Assembly (NCBI GenBank): GCA_003663055.1
Contig: QMZF01000005.1
Coordinates: 1-12,526, forward strand
DNA from: Archaeoglobales archaeon
Lineage (GTDB): Archaea; Halobacteriota; Archaeoglobi; Archaeoglobales; Archaeoglobaceae
Direction of reading: 5' to 3'
DNA length: 12,526 nt
Shown: positions 7,621-12,526 of the stretch, piece after piece
How positions within the stretch are numbered: position 1 is the first letter of the stretch
Layout: every line of letters begins with the position of its first letter
Position numbers and translations under genes: made by a program
The notes under the pieces: model-generated
Told to the model about the DNA's origin: nothing
Databases searched by the model: none
The model's input: only the letters and a program-made list of their open reading frames with translations

Positions 7621-8526
7621 GTGGCAATGAAGGAAGTAAAAGTTGAAGATATCATTGGGAGGTTTATATCCCCAGCGGCATCCGATGGGAAGAGATTTAG
7701 GGATGCCACTTGGATTCCTGGTAGATTAATTCTTTCCAACCTCAATATATGGCTGATAGGTAAGGACAGAAAGAGGAAGATCCCCCTCACAACGATAGTC
7801 GATATAGGTGGAAGATTGGATTTGAATACCGAGATAGCTCACACACCTTTTTATCTTCTCATAAAACACACAGGTCCAAAGAGTGAAAACCTTGTCAGTC
7901 TTATAACTTCGAGCAGGAGAGAAGATCTTGAAAAATTTAAGTTATCTCTTATAGAACTTTTGTTGAACAGAAAGATCGTCCTCGTTAAATATCCAGTTAC
8001 TAAGGGAGGAGTCGTCCAGAGAAACGTAAAATGGGAAAAAGCCCAGCTAGCTGTTAAAGAAAACAAGATACGGCTAGTTACAGAGTCACGCAAGTACATC
8101 AAGATAGACCTTGATAAGATACAGCTTGTTAGAAAGGATGACAGGGATGTGAACGGAGAGATGAAGAAGGTTCTCGACATACAGTTTTCGGAAATTGAAG
8201 ATGACATGGAATTTACGGTGGAGGCTTATATATATGCTAGGACTGAAATCCTAAATATACTTCAGCAATTTATATTTGGTAGATTTGACAAGGTTGCAGC
8301 GGATATAGAGCTATCCGAAACTGAAAAACAGATAATAATGTCTTTATATACCGGTGTTTCTCCCTTTGAGATACCAAATTTCCTCGGTCTTGATGTCGAT
8401 CAGGTTGAGGAAATTTATGACCGGTTGATAAAGCTTGGAGTCTTGAAAGAGGTTAGAAAAAGGAAAGAAGTTGTTTTGACGACGAGAGGTAAAAATCTAG
8501 CTAGTGAAGCTCTTGGGGCAGAGTAG
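7621..8526 (+). CDS. cheF: Archaeal chemotaxis protein CheF (DUF439)
   Basis: CheF is the archaeal adaptor that links phosphorylated CheY to the ArlC/D/E complex of the archaellum. The 301-residue protein shows the DUF439 layout. A beta-rich N-terminal part (about 10-190) contains RFRDATWIPGRLILSNLNIWLI, a PH-like pattern. A helical C-terminal part (about 232-295) includes LSETEKQIIMSLYTGVSPFEIPNFLG and DRLIKLGVLKEVRKRKEVVLTTRG, which reads as a winged-helix-like domain. The start is ambiguous: GTG 7621 or ATG 7627 two codons later. Neither has a good ribosome-binding site, so translation may depend on the HEAT gene ending eight bases before. The gene is the last of the plus-strand block. It faces a minus-strand gene that ends about 22-48 bases away, depending on the frame. 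Confidence 0.88.
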   Translation: MAMKEVKVEDIIGRFISPAASDGKRFRDATWIPGRLILSNLNIWLIGKDRKRKIPLTTIVDIGGRLDLNTEIAHTPFYLLIKHTGPKSENLVSLITSSRREDLEKFKLSLIELLLNRKIVLVKYPVTKGGVVQRNVKWEKAQLAVKENKIRLVTESRKYIKIDLDKIQLVRKDDRDVNGEMKKVLDIQFSEIEDDMEFTVEAYIYARTEILNILQQFIFGRFDKVAADIELSETEKQIIMSLYTGVSPFEIPNFLGLDVDQVEEIYDRLIKLGVLKEVRKRKEVVLTTRGKNLASEALGAE

Positions 8527-8548
8527 CTTATAAACTTAGATTAAAAGT

Positions 8549-8616
8549 CTATTCTTCCCTAGACTCGTCGAACTTTATTTCTTCTGGGTTGAATTCCTCG
8601 TACTCAGTGGATTCCT
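8549..8616 (-). other. Displaced acidic C-terminus of the membrane protein (probable frameshift)
   Basis: In the frame shifted by one base from the upstream membrane-protein gene, codons from 8614 down to the TAG at 8549-8551 encode an acidic 21-residue tail ending EYEEFNPEEIKFDESREE. This matches the composition of the preceding Glu-rich tail much better than the current end PLSTRNSTQKK. One extra G beside the AGG codon at 8614-8616 (an extra C on the plus strand) would join the frames and give a protein of about 272 residues. Confidence 0.6.
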
Positions 8617-9366
8617 ATCTGCTTCCTCTTCCATCTCTACTTCTTCTCCTCCTGCCTCATCTTTGACTTCAAAGTCTCCAGCACCTCCATCTTCACTTTC
8701 TGTCCCCTCTATTCCAGCTTCCTCCTCTGAAGATTCTGGCTCAGTTCTAGGCTTTTCAGTTTTCATCCTAGTTTCTATTGCTCCTTCAGTCTCTCTTTCA
8801 GCACCCTCCTCCTTACTCTCCTCTGATTTTTCTGACTCTTCTGGTTTTTTGGACACCTCTTTACGTTCCTTCGTTTCCTCCTCTGATACTTCCTCTTTTC
8901 TTATTATATCAATAATATCTTTAACGGCAGAAATTAACACCGCAAGTAAAATCAGAAAGTGTCTAGTCATAATCTCGAGACCTAGGATAGATACGTACTT
9001 TGGAACAAAGAAAGGTAGAAGTTCTACGAGTCTAAAACCGTTGAAATAGATTGACAAGTTATCTGCTGTTAAATAAATGCCATAGACTGCGAAGGATGAA
9101 AGAAGCGTCAGATGTGCGTAAACTAAGTGGACATCGGCAAGTCTTGGGATGTACGGGCCGAGAATTGTACCTATTCCAAGAAGGAAGAGAGATGCAAGTA
9201 GAATGATTATAAAGATCGCAATCTTTATTCCCAGCTCTATGAAGAAGAGGGGTAGAAAGTTCTCACTGTTGAGCATCGCAGAAGTCAGGGAACCTCCGGC
9301 AACATAGAAAATAACCCCAAGAATGAGAGAAACGACGAAAACTTTATACTGGGTTTCAAACTCCAT
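8575..9366 (-). CDS. Uncharacterised four-helix membrane protein with long acidic tail
   Basis: I do not recognise this 263-residue protein. It has four likely membrane helices at about 8-30, 40-68, 78-100 and 120-150, with little outside them. A cytoplasmic-looking tail follows (about 155-251) made mainly of Glu, Lys, Ser and Gly, rich in low-complexity EES/EEE blocks and probably disordered. After residue 251 the composition changes abruptly to a neutral/basic end, PLSTRNSTQKK. The other frame continues the acidic pattern to a stop at 8549, so the gene as written is probably frameshifted or carries a sequencing error. The ATG at 9366 has a strong AGGAGGG (9371-9377, reverse strand). The start lies 56 bases after cheY with no clear promoter between, so the two are probably co-transcribed. 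A motility or chemotaxis link is inferred from position only. Confidence 0.7.
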   Translation of the reverse strand: MEFETQYKVFVVSLILGVIFYVAGGSLTSAMLNSENFLPLFFIELGIKIAIFIIILLASLFLLGIGTILGPYIPRLADVHLVYAHLTLLSSFAVYGIYLTADNLSIYFNGFRLVELLPFFVPKYVSILGLEIMTRHFLILLAVLISAVKDIIDIIRKEEVSEEETKERKEVSKKPEESEKSEESKEEGAERETEGAIETRMKTEKPRTEPESSEEEAGIEGTESEDGGAGDFEVKDEAGGEEVEMEEEADRNPLSTRNSTQKK

Positions 9367-9422
9367 TAAACCCTCCTGAATATTTTTAGTTCTGTTAATC
9401 GCCGAGTCACAACAAAAGAACT

Positions 9423-9791
9423 TTATGATTGCAGTACCCTCTTTACCGCCTCAGTTACCTTCGGCCCTTGAAAAGGCTTCGTTATGTAACCATCAGCTCC
9501 GGCCTTTATCGCCTGTTTCATCTTCTCTTCTTGGCCAACAGATGTGCACATCACAACCTTTGCCTTCGGATTGATCTGTTTGATCTCTGCCGTTGCTGAA
9601 ATCCCATCTTTTATTGGCATAAATATACCCATTATAACAATGTCCGGTCGAAGTTCTTTGAACAGCTGCACCGCCTCAACTCCATTTTCTGCTTCTCCAA
9701 TAACCATATACTCAGACTGACTCTCAAGAATTTTTCTAAGCAGTTTTCTCATGAACTGGGAGTCATCAACTATCAGTATCTTTACAACCAT
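9423..9791 (-). CDS. cheY: CheY-like single-domain receiver lacking the phospho-accepting Asp
   Basis: This is a 122-residue stand-alone receiver domain of the CheY type. The fold signatures are KILIVDD with acidic residues 9-10, RPDIVIM, MPIKDG (58-63), VVMCTSVGQ with Thr83, and ITKPF with Lys105. They match metal-binding, switch-Thr and invariant-Lys positions. At position 55, where CheY proteins have the Asp that takes the phosphoryl group (MDIxMP), this protein reads MGIFMP, with Gly encoded by GGT (plus-strand ACC at 9627-9629). In archaea CheY-P signals through CheF to the archaellum, and cheF ends about 900 bases away, so a motility role is likely. Phosphorylation at the usual site cannot occur, so it may be a pseudo-receiver. 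The start at 9791 is preferred because GGAGGG (9799-9804) is seven bases away. A longer reading to 9851 has no such site. Confidence 0.88.
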   Translation of the reverse strand: MVVKILIVDDSQFMRKLLRKILESQSEYMVIGEAENGVEAVQLFKELRPDIVIMGIFMPIKDGISATAEIKQINPKAKVVMCTSVGQEEKMKQAIKAGADGYITKPFQGPKVTEAVKRVLQS

Positions 9792-9804
9792 CCAATTTCC
9801 CTCC

Positions 9805-9845
9805 TCACAATAATAAGTTATCAAAAGAAATATATTAAGATTATG
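9805..9845 (-). promoter_or_regulatory. Candidate cheY promoter with shared motility motif
   Basis: On the minus strand a TATA-like TTAATATA lies at 9838-9831. The expected start site about 26 bases downstream is near 9808. It falls in TTATTATTGTGA (9816-9805), immediately preceded by TGATAAC (9823-9817). The same two blocks occur before arlH with two extra bases between them, and a diverged form occurs before arlD. The motif is followed directly by the cheY ribosome-binding site GGAGGG. Confidence 0.5.
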
Positions 9846-9872
9846 ATTCAATTATGATGAGCTTGATAAACT

Positions 9873-11231
9873 TTAACAAATTGCCTGCGAAAATTGCCTA
9901 CAAAGAGCCTCGTAATCTTTCAACTCCCTCTCGACTCTATCTTCACTCCAGCCTAACAATTTTTTCATATAATTTGCGACATCTTCCGCTGCATGATGTT
10001 CACCTATAAAAAAGAGTCCCAACCTACCGACCATAACGTCTGTTAAAGTTTTTGCAAATTCATATTTGACAGCAAATTTTACCTCTGCCCATATGCAGGG
10101 AGAATTTTCGACGATCCTACTCCCAAGCCCCGGTTTTTCGGCTATCATTTTTTCCATTATTTTGATGTCTGCTAGGCAGTATTTTTCTTCAAGGTATCTT
10201 CTAATGCCCTTCTTGCTTATGGGCGCATCTTTCAATGGAATAACGTGCGTAAAACACTCTTTGTCTGAAACTCTATCGACTACACTTTTTGCAGCAAGTC
10301 TATATGCAGACGGCTCGAAACCAAAAGTAATAACTTCTTTTTCTTCTAAAACTATGTAATCTCTGTCGATCAAAGGCTGTAAGTACGTAAAAGTCGATAA
10401 GGTATCTTCCTCGCCTAATTCAACCGTTAGAATTCTATTAAGCTCATCTAAAGCTCTCTTTACCTCTCTCCTCAAGTTTTTACTCCTACTAGCCATCTTG
10501 ACGAGAATAAGATCATCCCACGGAATTGCTGTAATATCTTGAAACTTTACGGCGTTTGTAAGTCCAATTCTGTTCCTGAGAACTATGTTAAGAATTTTTA
10601 CAAGCTTAAATGTACTTTTGAACCTTGTTCTCTTACCTAGTCTGTTGATCTCTGTAGCTGATAGGATAACTTTCCCCTTTATCTCTTTTTCACCTACAAT
10701 TACTCCCGTTACTTTGCCGTCCTCTTCAATTAGCTCCACGTCAGCGTGGTTGATACATACAGCCCCTAACCTCTCTGCCCTTCTTAAGAGCAGAATGTTC
10801 AACCTCAGGTCAGTAGCAAAAACGTCGCCAAGTAGGATAGCTTGTTTAAAACTACCAGCATCGATTACTGGCTCTATATTGAAGACTTTATCGGGGTTAA
10901 TGACTTTTGCGCGATTTCCGGTTAATACGCTATACAAAGCTACTTCAGCCCGTGAAATTACATGTTCGAGTTTGTCACCTTCCTGAAGAACTATAAGTCT
11001 TACGGGTTTTACTATTCCTGGAGCGAGCTTCGACAAAATCTTTTGCTCGCCCAAGATATTAAAAAGGGATACTGCATCCCTTTTCTTGAAAAAATCAAGA
11101 GAAGTTCCAAGATTAAAGCTTACACCCCTTACAAAGTCCCGTTCTTCTATAGCAACAACTTTTAGGCCCCTAAGAGCAGAGTCGAATGCTACACAGGCAC
11201 AATCACCTATGGCAATGATGTCAACGTCCAT
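9873..11231 (-). CDS. Degenerate GlpA/GlpD-like (FAD-dependent oxidoreductase family) protein
   Basis: The 452-residue protein aligns by eye along its length with GlpA/GlpD glycerol-3-phosphate dehydrogenases. Similar parts include an N-terminal Rossmann strand ending ALRGLKVVAIEERDF with Glu29 at the ribose-binding place, a THVIPL segment, and a C-terminal AEVKFAVKYEFAKTLTDVMVGRLGL that matches the family's helical C-terminal domain. Key residues are missing. The FAD GxGxxG motif reads GDCACV (9-14), with Cys11 and Val14 replacing Gly. The SSKLIHGG region is absent, the GLRPL arginine motif reads YLQPL, and GGKxTTYR reads GFEPSAYR. It is shorter than the usual 500 or more residues. It may be a pseudo-enzyme or a divergent family with another ligand. 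The start at 11231 overlaps the thiolase stop by 11 bases; the longer reading to 11303 lies inside the thiolase. Confidence 0.65.
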   Translation of the reverse strand: MDVDIIAIGDCACVAFDSALRGLKVVAIEERDFVRGVSFNLGTSLDFFKKRDAVSLFNILGEQKILSKLAPGIVKPVRLIVLQEGDKLEHVISRAEVALYSVLTGNRAKVINPDKVFNIEPVIDAGSFKQAILLGDVFATDLRLNILLLRRAERLGAVCINHADVELIEEDGKVTGVIVGEKEIKGKVILSATEINRLGKRTRFKSTFKLVKILNIVLRNRIGLTNAVKFQDITAIPWDDLILVKMASRSKNLRREVKRALDELNRILTVELGEEDTLSTFTYLQPLIDRDYIVLEEKEVITFGFEPSAYRLAAKSVVDRVSDKECFTHVIPLKDAPISKKGIRRYLEEKYCLADIKIMEKMIAEKPGLGSRIVENSPCIWAEVKFAVKYEFAKTLTDVMVGRLGLFFIGEHHAAEDVANYMKKLLGWSEDRVERELKDYEALCRQFSQAIC

Positions 11232-12489
11232 AAGACTCAAATACCATGGCCATCCCCATCCCTCCGCCGATGCAGAGCGCCGCCAGGCCGTATCTAGCGC
11301 CACTTCTCTGCATTTCGTGGAGTAGTGTAGTTGTTATCCTCGCTCCTGTAGCTCCTATCGGATGACCGAGACTAATACCACTTCCATGGACATTGGTTTT
11401 CTCAGGATCAAGGTTTAGCTCCCTCATTACCGCTATTGCCTGGGCTGCAAAAGCCTCGTTTAGCTCAACCAGATCGATGTCCTCAAGGCTGAGTTCTGCT
11501 TTTTTCAACGCTTTTTTTATTGCTGGAATTGGAGCTAGGCCCATGTACGCTGGATCTATTGCTGCACAGGCGTAGCTAACTATTCTCACCATTGGCTTTA
11601 GGTTCAGTTCTTCTGCTTTATCCTCGCTCATCACGAGCAAAGCAGCACCGCCATCATTTACGCCACATGCGTTGCCAGCGGTAACGGTTCCATCCTTTTT
11701 GAAAACAGGTGGAAGCCTTGCAAGTTTTTCCAAGCTTGTATCTCTTCGCGGATGTTCATCCGTATCGATCGTAATAGTACCGTTCTTCGTGTGCACACTA
11801 ATCGGAATGGTCTCTTCTCTAAAGATTCCCTCGTCTATGGCCTTAATAGCCCTCATGTGGCTTTCGTATGCAAGCCTATCCTGCTCTTCCCTACTTATCT
11901 CATAAAGCTCCACGATGTTTTCTGCCGTGATTCCCATGTGATAGCCGTAGAACTTCTCCCACAATCCATCGTGAACCATAAGATCGATTATTTCTCCATT
12001 GAACATTCTGTAGCCCCATCTTGCTTTCGTTAATGCATACGGAGCGTTGCTCATAGACTCCATGCCTCCGGCAATGATTACTTCGCTTTCGCCACAGGCT
12101 ATGTTCTGCGCAGCTAAAGCTATCGCCTTCAAGCCGCTTCCACACACCATGTTTACCGTAAGTGCTGGAACTTCTTTTGGTATACCAGCAAAAATAGCAG
12201 CTTGTCTCGCAGGATTTTGACCTTGGGCAGCTTGCAAGACGTTTCCCATTATCACCTCATCCACTTTTACTTCTACGCCCTCGTAATCATGGTACATTCT
12301 CTCGAGCTCTATCATCCCCTTGGGCAATCTGGATGGATAGCCCTCTTGATCTGCAACAGGCTTTAAGTTGAGCTTTTTAAGTAATCCTTTAATGGCGAAG
12401 GCACCAAGTTCGTAAGCTTGAAAATCTTTAAGGCAACCACCAAACCTGCCAACGGGTGTTCGTACTGCTCCAACAACCACTACGTCCAT
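11221..12489 (-). CDS. Acetyl-CoA acetyltransferase (bacterial-type thiolase)
   Basis: This thiolase reversibly condenses two acyl-CoA units, or cleaves 3-ketoacyl-CoA in beta-oxidation. Numbering from ATG 12501 (426 residues), the acylated Cys is C120 in NMVCGSGLKA. Next come NEAFAAQ at 348-354, His380 in GHPIGATGAR and Cys410 in CIGGG, so the active site is complete. It is the classical bacterial thiolase type, unlike the SCP2-like thiolases of many archaea. About 30 residues (46-77, containing ADQEGYPSRLPKGMIELERM) are inserted between the N-terminal helix and the DEVIMGNVLQ strand. I prefer ATG 12489 because MDVVVVGAVRTP is the normal family N-terminus and a TATA-like TTTATTAA is centred about 26 bases upstream, as for a leaderless transcript. 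ATG 12501 adds four residues and has no ribosome-binding site. It overlaps the GlpA-like gene, so the two form one operon. Confidence 0.9.
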   Translation of the reverse strand: MDVVVVGAVRTPVGRFGGCLKDFQAYELGAFAIKGLLKKLNLKPVADQEGYPSRLPKGMIELERMYHDYEGVEVKVDEVIMGNVLQAAQGQNPARQAAIFAGIPKEVPALTVNMVCGSGLKAIALAAQNIACGESEVIIAGGMESMSNAPYALTKARWGYRMFNGEIIDLMVHDGLWEKFYGYHMGITAENIVELYEISREEQDRLAYESHMRAIKAIDEGIFREETIPISVHTKNGTITIDTDEHPRRDTSLEKLARLPPVFKKDGTVTAGNACGVNDGGAALLVMSEDKAEELNLKPMVRIVSYACAAIDPAYMGLAPIPAIKKALKKAELSLEDIDLVELNEAFAAQAIAVMRELNLDPEKTNVHGSGISLGHPIGATGARITTTLLHEMQRSGARYGLAALCIGGGMGMAMVFESYGR

Positions 12490-12510
12490 GCCCTTCGGCA
12501 TGACAAGGGG

Positions 12511-12518
12511 TTAATAAA
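12511..12518 (-). promoter_or_regulatory. TATA-like box before the thiolase gene
   Basis: TTTATTAA on the minus strand, preceded by AAAAAT, is centred about 26 bases before ATG 12489. That is the distance expected if transcription starts at or next to the start codon (leaderless mRNA). The window ends just upstream, so the full promoter cannot be seen. Confidence 0.35.
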
Positions 12519-12526
12519 ATTTTTCA

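Noticed and set aside
8546..8565. Inverted repeat AGTCTA...TAGACT between the convergent cheF and membrane-protein genes, considered as a terminator hairpin.
   Set aside because: The stem is only six pairs with an eight-base loop and no T-tract follows on either strand. It also overlaps the probable frameshifted tail coding sequence.
8663..9049. A Ser-rich open frame on the plus strand within the membrane-protein gene.
   Set aside because: The Ser/Pro composition is the mirror image of the Glu/Gly-rich acidic tail on the other strand. There is no ribosome-binding site or homology.
9792..9851. Longer start for the CheY-like gene at 9851, adding 20 residues.
   Set aside because: The extra segment covers the TATA/motif region and the ribosome-binding site. 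Receiver domains normally begin just before the KILIVDD strand, as they do from 9791.

Overview
This window looks like part of the genome of a motile, probably hyperthermophilic euryarchaeon. Three things point that way: a classic euryarchaeal archaellum (archaeal flagellum) accessory cluster in the order CDE-F-G-H-I-J, archaeal TATA-type promoters with GGAGG/GGTG ribosome-binding sites, and coding sequence rich in AGA/AGG, ATA and Lys/Glu codons. A bacterial-type thiolase and a GlpA-like protein beside a motility locus fit the Archaeoglobales (Archaeoglobus, Ferroglobus, Geoglobus). That placement is inferred from recall of gene content, not from a search.

Plus strand, 1-8526: the archaellum motor genes. 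First comes a fused ArlC-ArlD/E cytoplasmic scaffold protein, then the two pseudo-periplasmic stator-like proteins ArlF and ArlG. After a 146-base gap with its own promoter come the KaiC-like ArlH, the motor/assembly ATPase ArlI and the membrane platform ArlJ. Next, in tight coupling, are a HEAT-repeat protein and a CheF (DUF439) protein. In Halobacterium, homologous HEAT-repeat and DUF439 proteins connect chemotaxis to the archaellum. The module therefore runs from the motor to its switch adaptor. Archaellins, the prepilin peptidase, CheA and receptors are not in the window.

Minus strand, 12526-8549, convergent with the first block: a bacterial-type acetyl-CoA acetyltransferase overlaps a degenerate relative of GlpA glycerol-3-phosphate dehydrogenase. 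Then, behind its own promoter, comes a CheY-like receiver and a four-helix membrane protein with a long acidic tail. The cheY and membrane-protein genes face the CheF gene tail to tail.

The most notable observations are these. (1) The CheY-like protein has Gly in place of the phospho-accepting Asp, with the rest of the active site intact. (2) The acidic tail of the neighbouring membrane protein appears displaced by a one-base frameshift. (3) The promoters of arlD, arlH and cheY share a motif (TTATTATTGT core) at a nearly constant distance from the TATA box, which suggests a common motility operator or initiator. (4) The GlpA-like protein has lost its FAD-binding glycines and other family motifs. 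I saw no RNA genes, CRISPR arrays, insertion sequences or long repeats. The only non-coding gaps above 50 bases are 1-78, 2139-2284, 9367-9422 and 9792-9872.
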